Assembly: GCF_039969785.1 (NCBI RefSeq)
Contig: NZ_JBDVNC010000007.1
Location: forward strand, 1-64,000
Reading direction: 5' to 3'
Source of the DNA: Shimia sp039969785
Lineage (GTDB): Bacteria; Pseudomonadota; Alphaproteobacteria; Rhodobacterales; Rhodobacteraceae
DNA: 64,000 nucleotides
Part shown: piece by piece, positions 1 to 7,147 of the stretch
How positions within the stretch are numbered: the stretch's first letter is position 1
Layout: every line of letters starts with the position of its first letter
Position numbers and translations under genes: made by a program
Notes under the pieces: model-generated
Database searches by the model: none
What the model was told of the DNA's origin: nothing
The model's input: only the letters and a program-made list of their open reading frames with translations

Positions 1-80
1 ATCGACTCTCCGCGTTGCCACCGATCCCACATCTCGGACTTCTGTTCGTCAGTGTAAAACGTCCTTGTGCGATACTTCAT
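1..80 (-). CDS. IS30-family transposase, N-terminal fragment (runs off left edge)
   Basis: Only the first 26 codons are present, starting at the ATG at 80-78. They read MKYRTRTFYTDEQKSEMWDR and continue with a WQRGES motif, which I recognise as the N-terminal helix-turn-helix region of IS30-family DDE transposases (YT-x-x-x-K-x-x-MWDRWQ-x-GES). The catalytic DDE part must lie outside the window, so completeness and activity cannot be judged. It could be a truncated copy, but the reading frame is intact as far as it can be seen. Confidence 0.72.
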   Translation of the reverse strand, partial: MKYRTRTFYTDEQKSEMWDRWQRGES

Positions 81-124
81 CTCCAACACTCCATCTTTCA
101 AAAGAGACTAAAGTGTTGCACTCA
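1..124 (-). mobile_element. End of an IS30-family insertion sequence
   Basis: The left edge cuts an insertion sequence whose transposase reads leftward. The stretch 81-124 lies upstream of the transposase start and should contain the terminal inverted repeat; the outer boundary, placed near the GTGAGTGCAACAC motif (minus strand), is an estimate because the other end is outside the window. A broken nadK copy begins about 40 bases beyond it, suggesting that the element took part in a rearrangement here. Confidence 0.6.
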
Positions 125-164
125 CCCGTTGAAACCGCCCCACGGGGCGGACTTTGGACCATCG

Positions 165-305
165 CACTAACTGTTCTCGGTTCAGCCGTTCCAGCACCCC
201 CTGCCCCGGAACAAAGAAGATAAGGTGCTGCACACGCATTTCGGACTGGATACTGACCGAATTCACATCACGCAAACACCGGCTGTCAGCTTCGGCCATC
301 ACGGG
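165..305 (-). pseudogene. Broken second copy of the nadK 3' end
   Basis: In the minus strand 47 codons translate to a near match of the C-terminus of the intact NAD kinase at 1672-2433: both contain PVMAEADSR, RDV-SVSIQSEMRVQH, PG-G-LERL and REQ. About 36 of the 47 residues agree by eye. The fragment has no start, no GGDG motif and no catalytic core. The stop codon position of nadK (TGA) has become CGA, so the reading frame runs on towards the IS30 end. It is a dead partial duplication of nadK, not a gene. Divergence shows the duplication is not recent, or that the fragment came from a related strain. Confidence 0.85.
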
Positions 306-345
306 GCCATTTGGTGGGGTCAAGTGCCCGCCTGACCGCCTTCGC

Positions 346-636
346 TTAGTCGGCACCCCAGATTTTACCAGCTTCCTGATCGAGCCTTTTTTGCTCTAGC
401 TGGCTTAGGTACAATCGCGCTGCAGTCGTGTCATCACCGTTGGCTTTTATCGCAGACCGCCAAACCCGCAAAGCAGACCGAAGCGACCAGGGCAGCGCGG
501 CGTATGCAAGCCATGCCCGCAGGTCTGCTGGCAACCGATTATAGGCGGCCATCGGGTCTCCTGTCCGTTTTTTTCGGCGTAAACTCGTGCGGGCATTGCT
601 GCCGCGCCGCGCAAGGGCATCTTTCTTTTCAGCCAT
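346..636 (-). CDS. DUF6525 family protein
   Basis: A 96-residue basic protein, starting MAEKKDALARRG at 636; a longer start at 669 lacks a good ribosome binding site. The pattern GDPMAAYNRLPADLRAWLAYAALPWSLRSALRVW matches, from memory, the small Rhodobacteraceae family DUF6525, whose function is unknown. Its N-terminus is rich in Lys and Arg and the middle is Trp/Leu rich with no clear membrane helix. It stands between the nadK remnant and zinT on the same strand and shows no operon partner. Assignment rests on the PWS-R and LP-LR-WL motifs. Confidence 0.7.
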   Translation of the reverse strand: MAEKKDALARRGSNARTSLRRKKRTGDPMAAYNRLPADLRAWLAYAALPWSLRSALRVWRSAIKANGDDTTAARLYLSQLEQKRLDQEAGKIWGAD

Positions 637-734
637 GCCCAACACCCGACCACCGGCGCACGGAACCATTTCGAAAAAGGATCATCAATTTGAATGTCAT
701 TTGGCCGGGTCCTTGAGACGATAGGCCTTTTTTA

Positions 735-776
735 GAAAACGAGGCGGGACACTTGCCCAAGTGGCCTGTGCCCCGC
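735..776 (-). terminator. Possible terminator after zinT
   Basis: Bases 744-752 (GCGGGACAC) pair with 768-776 (GTGCCCCGC) apart from one mismatch. On the minus strand the hairpin is followed by a short T-rich stretch, as expected for a rho-independent terminator of the leftward zinT gene whose stop is at 815. The T-run is interrupted, so the strength is uncertain. Confidence 0.45.
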
Positions 777-814
777 TTTCTGGCGCGACAGAATATCCGC
801 CTGCGCCATAATTT

Positions 815-1474
815 TTAGTGAGCCATCATTTCGGATGCGATCTCTGAACCGCTCAGATCAGACGGAAAATATGTTGGCCAATTGGTAACTTCGCTTTGCA
901 ACTCAGCCCGGTCGTCCCCCCAATAAAGGTGATAGTGATCGGCTTTGGTCGGCACGATTTTGTGGTCGCTGAATTGGATAGACTGAGGCGCGGCTTCGTC
1001 GCCGCCAGACTTTTCAAAAAGGAACCGCACCCCCTGGTTGCCCGATTTGTAGGTCAGAATTTCGTATCCATCGTCCGCATATTGTCCCCGCACCGGCTGC
1101 CCTTCCCGAAAGAACGTCACGCTCGTGCCATCGATCAGAATACGCTCCACATCCGTCTTGTAGCCAACCTCGTAATACGCGCGGTACTCCTCTGCTGTCT
1201 TTTTCCCGCTTTCAGCTTTGTGCTCCATCACAACGTCCAAAGTGCCGTCCTGTAAGTGGGGGTAGAGAGATTGCCAGTCACCGGCCCAGTCAGACAAGCT
1301 GCGGGGCTGTATCTCGGCCTCGTTGATCAAAGATGGTTCCTTAGCCTGATGCGCGTGTTTATGTTCCGCTGCTTTGTCGGAATTTGTCGTTGTCTGGGCC
1401 AGTGCCTGAGTCGAAAATACGATCAGCGCACCAAATGCGATAACGCCTGCTTGTTTGAGGATTGTCCGTTGCAT
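815..1474 (-). CDS. zinT: ZinT-type periplasmic zinc-binding protein
   Basis: A 219-residue precursor. From the ATG at 1474 the first 27 or so residues form a signal peptide (MQRTILKQAG...STQALAQ). A His-rich linker (EHKHAHQ) follows, and then the ZinT/YodA lipocalin-like domain: W-G-WQSLYPHL near its start, and the family signature HYHLYWGDDRAE...NWPTYFP...LSG-EIA-EM at the C-terminus, with the metal-binding histidines of HYH retained. ZinT proteins bind zinc (and cadmium) in the periplasm and pass zinc to ZnuA under starvation. A Zur-type palindrome lies 30 bases upstream. No znuABC is in the window. The start was chosen for its GGAA-rich ribosome site and signal peptide; an upstream start at 1555 would run through the operator. 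Confidence 0.88.
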   Translation of the reverse strand: MQRTILKQAGVIAFGALIVFSTQALAQTTTNSDKAAEHKHAHQAKEPSLINEAEIQPRSLSDWAGDWQSLYPHLQDGTLDVVMEHKAESGKKTAEEYRAYYEVGYKTDVERILIDGTSVTFFREGQPVRGQYADDGYEILTYKSGNQGVRFLFEKSGGDEAAPQSIQFSDHKIVPTKADHYHLYWGDDRAELQSEVTNWPTYFPSDLSGSEIASEMMAH

Positions 1475-1503
1475 GGGAAGGTTCCTGTTTTTGTCGATTC
1501 GGT

Positions 1504-1520
1504 ATGTTATATCATAACAT
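1504..1520. promoter_or_regulatory. Zur-type operator upstream of zinT
   Basis: The sequence ATGTTATATCATAACAT has perfect 7-base arms (ATGTTAT / ATAACAT) around a 3-base centre. It resembles the AT-rich Zur boxes with TGTTATA-TATAACA symmetry described for proteobacteria. It lies in the zinT leader, 30-46 bases before the start codon, where a zinc-bound repressor would block transcription. Binding by Zur is inferred from motif and gene function. Confidence 0.75.
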
Positions 1521-1671
1521 TTTGACTTTCTATTTTTTCCGATTGTGATTGGCAAGGCATGCAGGCGCCTAACCGCCAGGTTAGGAAGCAGATGTTGATG
1601 GAAAACTGAAAAGGATCATTAAGCTTGGGCGAACTTACGACCGTTTTGTGCGTAAGCCGGGCCTGCCGCCG

Positions 1672-2433
1672 TCACACAAACTGTTCGCGGATCAGCCGTT
1701 CTTCCAGCCCATGCCCGGGATCAAAAAGAATATGGTGCTGGACACGCATCTCGGACTGAATACTCACCGAAACCACATCCCGTACGGCGCGGCTATCGGC
1801 TTCGGCCATGACTGGGCGTTTTTCCGGGTTCAGGATTTCGAACCGGACGACAGCCGATTTTGGCACCAAAGCGCCGCGCCAGCGGCGTGGGCGGAACGGG
1901 GCGATTGCGGTCAGGGCCAGCACGTCTGACCCAATCGGCAGGATCGGACCGTGGGCGGAATAGTTATAGGCGGTGGATCCGGCCGGAGTGCTGACCAGCG
2001 CGCCGTCACAGACCAGTTCCTCCATGCGCAAGCGCTCATCGATGGTGATGCGCAGCTTGGCCGCCTGAGGTCCGGCACGTAGCAGGGATACTTCGTTGAT
2101 GGCCAGCGCTTCGTGGTGGCTGCCATCGACGCATGTGGCGTGCATGGTCAGCGGGTTCAGCACCTCTTCCTGCGCTGCGGCAAGCCGCTCTGGCAGGTTA
2201 GACTCGGAATAAGCGTTCATCAGAAAGCCAACCGTGCCCCGGTTCATCCCATAAACCGGGATGTTCAGCGATTGTGTGGTGTGCAGGGTCTGCAGCATAA
2301 ACCCGTCCCCGCCCAGCGCGACAATCACATCCGCTGCCTCGGGCGCACAATTGCCATGACGCCCAATCAGGGCCGCGCGTGCGGTTTGGGCCACGGGGGC
2401 CTCGCTGGCTAGAAAAGCGATTCTCTGGGACAT
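1672..2433 (-). CDS. nadK: NAD kinase
   Basis: ATP-dependent phosphorylation of NAD to NADP in the cytoplasm. The 253-residue protein starts at the ATG at 2433 (MSQRIAFLAS) and carries the GGDG motif at residues 41-44, the NE motif in LAINEVSLLR, and the conserved DGALVSTPAGSTAYNYSAHGP region of the NAD-binding domain. Length fits the short proteobacterial NadK type. It is divergent from glyA. Its 3' end occurs a second time as a broken copy at 165-305. The frame can be extended to 2631, but that extension overlaps the glyA start and lacks family similarity. Confidence 0.95.
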   Translation of the reverse strand: MSQRIAFLASEAPVAQTARAALIGRHGNCAPEAADVIVALGGDGFMLQTLHTTQSLNIPVYGMNRGTVGFLMNAYSESNLPERLAAAQEEVLNPLTMHATCVDGSHHEALAINEVSLLRAGPQAAKLRITIDERLRMEELVCDGALVSTPAGSTAYNYSAHGPILPIGSDVLALTAIAPFRPRRWRGALVPKSAVVRFEILNPEKRPVMAEADSRAVRDVVSVSIQSEMRVQHHILFDPGHGLEERLIREQFV

Positions 2434-2621
2434 GACAGCCTCGGACAAATGTTTCCCTGCCCCGCACGCATGTTTCCGATCGGGACATATGTTTATCCAC
2501 TGCACCATAGAAGGCGTTGGGGCAAGGATTTGTGTCGCTTTGGGACCTTTTAACCCTATGCCCTTTCCTTTAGGTACACCGCCAACGCAGCCACCTGACC
2601 ACTTGACCTGGAGCAATATCC

Positions 2622-3914
2622 ATGACCGCACACCGCGACACCGGTTTCTTTACCGAGGCTCTGTCGAGCCGCGACCCCGAGCTTTTTGCGTCGATCACCG
2701 ACGAACTGGGCCGTCAGCGCGACGAGATCGAGCTGATCGCCTCGGAAAACATCGTCTCTGCCGCCGTAATGGAAGCGCAAGGGTCGGTCATGACCAACAA
2801 ATATGCCGAAGGTTATCCCGGACGCCGCTACTATGGCGGGTGCCAATATGTGGACGTGGCCGAAAATCTGGCAATTGACCGCGCCAAACAGTTGTTTGGC
2901 TGTGACTTTGTGAATGTTCAGCCAAATTCGGGCTCACAAGCCAACCAGGGCGCGTTTCAGGCGCTGATCAAACCCGGTGACACCATTCTGGGGATGAACC
3001 TTGCGTCAGGCGGGCACCTGACCCACGGCGCAGCGCCCAACCAGTCGGGCAAATGGTTCAACGCTGTGCAATACGGTGTGCGCAAACAAGACAACCTGAT
3101 CGACTATGATGAAATTCAGGCGCTGGCGACCGAACATCAGCCCAAGCTGATCATCGCCGGTGGATCCGCCATCCCGCGCCAGATCGACTTTGCCAAATTC
3201 CGCGAGATCGCAGATTCGGTTGGCGCGCTTCTGATGGTCGACATGGCGCATTTTGCCGGTCTGGTGGCCGCAGGCGAACACCCCTCGCCGTTTCCGCATG
3301 CGGACATTGCCACCACAACCACGCACAAAACCCTGCGCGGCCCACGCGGCGGCATGATTCTGACCAATGACGAAGCCATCGCCAAAAAGGTCAACTCAGC
3401 GATCTTCCCCGGCATTCAGGGCGGCCCGTTGATGCATGTGATTGCAGCCAAGGCCGTGGCCTTTGGCGAAGCTCTGCGTCCCGAATTCAAAGACTACATC
3501 AAGCAGGTGCGCGCCAACGCCGTCGCCCTGTCGGATCAGTTGATGAAAGGCGGGCTGGATATCGTCACCGGCGGCACCGATACGCATGTGATGCTGGTCG
3601 ACTTGCGCCCCAAGGGTGTCAAAGGCAACGCCACCGAAAAAGCGCTGGGGCGTGCGCATATCACCACCAACAAAAACGGCATTCCGTTTGACCCTGAAAA
3701 ACCGATGGTAACATCCGGTATTCGTCTGGGCACCCCGGCGGGCACGACGCGCGGGTTTGGCGAGGCTGAATTCCGCCAGATCGCAGACTGGATCATCGAA
3801 GTTGTCGAAGGTTTGGCTGCCAATGGCGAAGACGGCAATGCCGACGTGGAAGCCAAGGTCAAAGCCGAAGTGGCCGAGCTTTGCGCCCGCTTCCCGATGT
3901 ATCCCAACCTGTAA
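2622..3914 (+). CDS. glyA: Serine hydroxymethyltransferase
   Basis: Converts serine and tetrahydrofolate to glycine and 5,10-methylene-tetrahydrofolate; cytosolic PLP enzyme and main one-carbon source. The 430-residue protein is full length. The PLP lysine is K236 in TTTTHKTLRGPRGG, and the N-terminal LIASENIVS and NKYAEGYPGRRYYGG motifs are intact. A GGAGC ribosome site precedes the ATG. It is a single gene, divergent from nadK and closed by a strong terminator at 3948. Confidence 0.98.
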   Translation: MTAHRDTGFFTEALSSRDPELFASITDELGRQRDEIELIASENIVSAAVMEAQGSVMTNKYAEGYPGRRYYGGCQYVDVAENLAIDRAKQLFGCDFVNVQPNSGSQANQGAFQALIKPGDTILGMNLASGGHLTHGAAPNQSGKWFNAVQYGVRKQDNLIDYDEIQALATEHQPKLIIAGGSAIPRQIDFAKFREIADSVGALLMVDMAHFAGLVAAGEHPSPFPHADIATTTTHKTLRGPRGGMILTNDEAIAKKVNSAIFPGIQGGPLMHVIAAKAVAFGEALRPEFKDYIKQVRANAVALSDQLMKGGLDIVTGGTDTHVMLVDLRPKGVKGNATEKALGRAHITTNKNGIPFDPEKPMVTSGIRLGTPAGTTRGFGEAEFRQIADWIIEVVEGLAANGEDGNADVEAKVKAEVAELCARFPMYPNL

Positions 3915-3947
3915 TCCAACCGGATTGCCAACCGGATTGAATGCACG

Positions 3948-3977
3948 AACGCCCGGCCCAACGGCCGGGCGTTTTCG
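3948..3977 (+). terminator. Rho-independent terminator of glyA
   Basis: An 11-base-pair perfect stem (AACGCCCGGCC at 3948-3958 with GGCCGGGCGTT at 3963-3973) and a 4-base loop, with the 3' arm ending in a T-run. It begins 33 bases after the glyA stop. Confidence 0.9.
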
Positions 3978-3984
3978 CTTCAGC

Positions 3985-4176
3985 CTATCGACGTTCCGAC
4001 GTGGCGGCCGTAGAATCGCTTCGCCGGTTCTTGGGCGACACGCGCGTTCCCTTGCCTCGCGAACGCAGCCCCTGATGAGACGGGAGAAGCTCTTTCGGGC
4101 TGCGGGGAAAATCACCGGATCCCCAACGACCTTCGCGCGTTGCAACACGGAATGCATTTGAAAGTATTCCAAACAT
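3985..4176 (-). CDS. Small basic protein, unknown
   Basis: A 63-residue reading frame starting MFGILSNAFRVATREGRWG at 4176, with an ACTGGAG ribosome site seven bases upstream; a second ATG at 4182 is too close to that site. The protein is very basic (RSRGKGTR, SPKNRR, SERR) with a predicted amphipathic N-terminus. It converges on the glyA terminator and is divergent from the LysR gene at 4273. I do not recognise a family. The good ribosome site and independent position argue for a real gene, the small size against certainty. Confidence 0.4.
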   Translation of the reverse strand: MFGILSNAFRVATREGRWGSGDFPRSPKELLPSHQGLRSRGKGTRVSPKNRRSDSTAATSERR

Positions 4177-4272
4177 TTTCATACTCCAGTTCTGTTCTAT
4201 GTCGGTAATTTATGGACTTTTTCGATATTTTCCATTCAATATGGTTTTTGAACTGTAAGCTGGAGTTACATT

Positions 4273-5148
4273 ATGGATTGGTCCGCACTGCCATCACTTT
4301 CGGCACTACGTGCCTTTGAAGCTGCCGCTCGGCACGGCAGCCTCAGCGCCGCGGCACGGGAACTGAACGTCTCCCACGCTGCCATTGCGCAGCATGTTCG
4401 ACAGCTCGAAAAGGTGTTGGTCGAACCACTGTTGCACCGGTCAGGGCGAGGTGTCGCCACAACCGAAGCCGGACGTGGGCTCGCCCAAGACCTGAGCCAA
4501 GGCTTCGCCATAATTGCCAAAGGTGTCGCCACATTACAGAGACGCAAGGAAACCCAACCGCTGAATGTCAGCGTCACGCCGTCCTTCGCGGCCAATTGGC
4601 TGATGCCCCGGATCGGCAGCTTTTGGCAAACCCACCCGGACGTCAAACTAAACATCAACCCAAGCATCGCTTTGGTCGATCTGCAGCGTGACAATTTTGA
4701 CATGTCGATCCGATTTGGAGACGGGGACTGGAAAGGGCTGGACTGCCAGTTGCTGACGCATGGCGAATTCTGGGTCGTGGCTGCCCCCGGGCTGCTTCAG
4801 GATCGCGCCGTCTCGGGCCTTCTGGACGTCGCCATGCTGCCGTGGATCATGGAGACGCACATGCTGGAATGGCGACCGGTCGTGGAAGATGCCGGTCTGG
4901 AACTTGACCGTGTCGACGTGACCGTTCTGGAAACCAACGAACTTGTATTGTCGGCTACTCTGGCAGGGCTGGGGGTGTCCGTGCATCCCAAATCGCTAGT
5001 GGAACGAGACGTTGGAAACGGCACGTTAATCCGGATATGTCGCCTGCCGGTTAAAGACCTTGGGTACTATCTGATAACGTTACCCGGGCCCAAAAGCTCC
5101 CGGCAAAAGGCGTTTATGAAATGGGTGCTGTCTGCTGCCCGATCGTGA
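4273..5148 (+). CDS. LysR-family transcriptional regulator, GcvA-like
   Basis: A 291-residue regulator. The N-terminal winged helix-turn-helix covers roughly residues 6-65 (LSALRAFEAAARHGSLSAAA, SHAAIAQHVRQLE), and the rest is a periplasmic-binding-like effector domain. The SL-ALRAFEAAARH--- start and the VSVTPSFAANWLMPRIGSFW stretch are typical of GcvA-type activators, which regulate glycine cleavage genes. No gcv genes are in the window, so the target is unknown. Neighbouring glyA makes a link to one-carbon metabolism possible but unproven. Such paralogs are numerous in roseobacters. Confidence 0.85.
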   Translation: MDWSALPSLSALRAFEAAARHGSLSAAARELNVSHAAIAQHVRQLEKVLVEPLLHRSGRGVATTEAGRGLAQDLSQGFAIIAKGVATLQRRKETQPLNVSVTPSFAANWLMPRIGSFWQTHPDVKLNINPSIALVDLQRDNFDMSIRFGDGDWKGLDCQLLTHGEFWVVAAPGLLQDRAVSGLLDVAMLPWIMETHMLEWRPVVEDAGLELDRVDVTVLETNELVLSATLAGLGVSVHPKSLVERDVGNGTLIRICRLPVKDLGYYLITLPGPKSSRQKAFMKWVLSAARS

Positions 5149-5157
5149 AACGCAAAA

Positions 5158-5179
5158 CACCCGGGGCAGACCCCGGGTG
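5158..5179 (-). terminator. Terminator of the tetR-pspA-yiaA unit (possibly bidirectional)
   Basis: A 9-base-pair perfect GC-rich stem (CACCCGGGG / CCCCGGGTG) with loop CAGA. On the minus strand it is followed by TTTTGCGTTT, fitting termination just after the yiaA-like stop at 5202. It also lies 10 bases after the plus-strand LysR stop, so it may serve both genes. Confidence 0.8.
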
Positions 5180-5201
5180 CATCAGCGCGTATTTTGTAGC
5201 G

Positions 5202-5489
5202 TCAGACCTTGGATGCGGGGTCCATCAACGCTTCTTCCAGAAGCTTTTCGTCGCGCGCATCTTCGATCCGGCGGATGCGGTCTTCGCTGGAGCGCGCGTC
5301 AAAGCGGTATTTGACAACATTGATCAGGCTGATCGTCAAAAGCACGATCCCCATGCCCCAATATCCCTTGGTAGACAGCGGCACATCGGTCGAAAGCCAC
5401 AGCGAAATGGCCAGCAGCCCATAGGCCAACGCAACGCCTGCGCCATTGATTAACATGATCAGTCCACTGTCTGTACGGTCATTATGCAT
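5202..5489 (-). CDS. YiaAB two-helix domain inner-membrane protein
   Basis: A 95-residue protein with two hydrophobic segments (about residues 9-29 and 43-60) separated by the short loop STDVPLSTKGYWGMG, which matches the W-x(5)-L-x-x-KG-Y/F pattern of the YiaA/YiaB two-helix domain. A charged C-terminal tail (RRIEDARDEKLLEEAL) follows. Function of the family is unknown. It lies 61 bases downstream of pspA on the same strand, so it is probably co-transcribed and part of an envelope-stress unit. Confidence 0.75.
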   Translation of the reverse strand: MHNDRTDSGLIMLINGAGVALAYGLLAISLWLSTDVPLSTKGYWGMGIVLLTISLINVVKYRFDARSSEDRIRRIEDARDEKLLEEALMDPASKV

Positions 5490-5550
5490 TTAAAATCTCC
5501 TGATAAATTATTGAATTTGGAGTGAAGGTTGGCCCTGCGTCGGGCCGAAA

Positions 5551-6234
5551 TTATTGAGTTTTCTGGTCTTTGATACGGTTCAAGACATCTGTTGCGGTGG
5601 ATTTGTCCTGATGTCCAAATCCGGCATCTGCCATGCGCCCGGCAAGATCGCTGTGATCCAGCCCGGTCTCGATCTCTCGCAGGATTTCGCCCTGCTCAAA
5701 CGGATCGTCCTGACCCAGAACTTTTGAGATCAGCTCTTCTGCTTCTTCAAACGGGCTGGTTTTGCTCAGGTTCGGGTTCACCCGGCGCTGAATGCCCTGC
5801 TCTTTGCGGGCAGCGCGCGCAGCAACCGCGCCCTGTTTCAGATCGATGATACGACGATGGGCTGTTGCCACGGACTGGCGCAGTTGCAGGATGCGGTTTT
5901 GCAGACGATGCACCGTGTTTTCCCGCACGCTGCGTTCGTTTTCCAGATCTGCCACAGCCTGCGCCGCTTGGGTGGCCAGATCCTCGCGCCCGCCTTGCAG
6001 GGCCTCGCCTGCCCGGGCCATCAGATCGCTGATACGGCCGTCAAGCGCTTCCATCTGGCGCGTCTCGGCCCGTTCGCGCTGTATCAGGCTTGCCAATGCC
6101 ACTTTGGCGGCTTTGAGGTTATCTGTCGCTTCCCGGATTTTCTGGTCGATCAACTCGATTGCAAACTGGTCTCTGACCTTTTCTTCGCTGCGCGCAGAAG
6201 CGCCGATCATCAAAGTTTTTAAAGTACCCAACAT
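5551..6234 (-). CDS. pspA: PspA/IM30 family envelope-stress protein
   Basis: A 227-residue coiled-coil protein of the PspA/IM30 (ESCRT-III-like) family, which oligomerises on the inner face of the cytoplasmic membrane to protect it from leakage. The start MLGTLKTLMIGASARSEE at 6234 has GGAGA four bases upstream. Residues about 25-140 are long heptad-rich helices (IDQKIREATDNLKAAKVALASL, LENERSVRENTVHRLQNRILQLRQSV), the C-terminal third is acidic. No pspF or pspBC is nearby; the gene is instead preceded by tetR and three copies of a palindrome, so control by a TetR repressor is likely. Divergent members of the family make exact subfamily assignment uncertain. Confidence 0.85.
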   Translation of the reverse strand: MLGTLKTLMIGASARSEEKVRDQFAIELIDQKIREATDNLKAAKVALASLIQRERAETRQMEALDGRISDLMARAGEALQGGREDLATQAAQAVADLENERSVRENTVHRLQNRILQLRQSVATAHRRIIDLKQGAVAARAARKEQGIQRRVNPNLSKTSPFEEAEELISKVLGQDDPFEQGEILREIETGLDHSDLAGRMADAGFGHQDKSTATDVLNRIKDQKTQ

Positions 6235-6249
6235 GTCACTCTCCATTTA

Positions 6250-6318
6250 TGAACGTCGTTCACAAATTGAACATAGCGCATCGTGAACATTGTTCAAGAG
6301 GTTTTTGAACAATGTTCA
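6250..6318. promoter_or_regulatory. Three TGAAC-N3-GTTCA operators in front of pspA
   Basis: Perfect 13-base palindromes with TGAAC / GTTCA arms occur at 6250-6262 (centre GTC), 6284-6296 (ATT) and 6306-6318 (AAT), plus a lone half site at 6268-6272. The third overlaps the tetR stop codon. A fourth copy is in the tetR promoter at 6935-6947. The arrangement is typical of a TetR-type repressor binding cooperatively in its own and its target promoter. Confidence 0.8.
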
Positions 6319-6918
6319 ATTTTTTTCTTCGGCGCCAATTCTCAAGAGCAACTGAGCAATCATTTTGCGGATGTTTTCAGTGGGCACACCAGAGATCCGG
6401 TTTTCCAAACCCAACAGCACAATACCATGAACTGATGAGAACAACGTTCGCGTCATCATCTCAAGGTCCTCAGACGACATGTCGGGAAACAGCTCGCAAA
6501 GAGGATCGCGGATATTTCCGAACAGCTGATCAAGGGCTTGCAAGTACCAATCGGGCACCGGGCCATTTGCGGTCATACGCAGATCAAACAGCGCGCGCCA
6601 CAGATTTGCGTTCCCGGATGCAAAGTCCAGATAGGCATGTGACATCAGGACAAGCCGCTGTCTGGGCCCTGCCCCGGACCCGGCCACTGACGCGATGACG
6701 GCCTGACCAAGTTTGCGAAACGTGATGCCGTTCACCTCAAGGACAAGGTCGTTGAGGTCGTCAAACACGTTATAGATCGCCCCCAGCGAGCAGCCCGCCT
6801 CTTTGGCCAGATCCCGCGCCTTGACGGCGGCCAACCCGTTTTGTTCGATCTGTGCCTGCGCCACGCTGACCAGCTTTTGCCTGAGGTCTGCCCTGCGCGC
6901 CGCTACTTTTCCTGCCAC
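6316..6918 (-). CDS. TetR-family transcriptional repressor
   Basis: A 200-residue regulator with N-terminal helix-turn-helix (GLAAVKARDLAKEAGCSLGAIYNVFDDLNDLV) and an all-helical ligand domain of the WHG type (LWRALFDLRMTANGPVPDWY). I place the start at the GTG at 6918, preceded by AAAGGGA; the open frame extends to 6975 but would include the operator at 6935-6947. It lies directly upstream of pspA and yiaA on the same strand. The shared palindromes predict that it represses itself and pspA. The ligand is unknown. Confidence 0.88.
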   Translation of the reverse strand: MAGKVAARRADLRQKLVSVAQAQIEQNGLAAVKARDLAKEAGCSLGAIYNVFDDLNDLVLEVNGITFRKLGQAVIASVAGSGAGPRQRLVLMSHAYLDFASGNANLWRALFDLRMTANGPVPDWYLQALDQLFGNIRDPLCELFPDMSSEDLEMMTRTLFSSVHGIVLLGLENRISGVPTENIRKMIAQLLLRIGAEEKN

Positions 6919-6934
6919 GTTGGTTTCCCTTTTT

Positions 6935-6947
6935 TGAACCACGTTCA
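6935..6947. promoter_or_regulatory. TGAAC-N3-GTTCA operator in front of tetR
   Basis: Perfect palindrome TGAACCACGTTCA, 17 bases before the tetR start and identical in its arms to the three sites before pspA. Predicted autorepression site. Confidence 0.78.
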
Positions 6948-7147
6948 GGATACAGGCACACCGACAGACAAACAAGGTCGGTCACACTCAGGCCCGCCAG
7001 CGCTCCCGCCCCTTTGACCCGCGGCAAGCCGCGTCACAAAGCGTTGGGCATGGCTCGCCTTTGGCGAGCTTGTGCTGCCGCGCAAACATGGTGTGCCCTT
7101 GCCTGTTTGTTCTTTATTTGTTCGCAAGCACCCGTTAGCGTGCCCCA

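Noticed and set aside
3396..4172. Long minus-strand frame opposite glyA
   Set aside because: Lies antisense to the well-conserved glyA, no ribosome site and no similarity; a by-product of GC-rich codon use.
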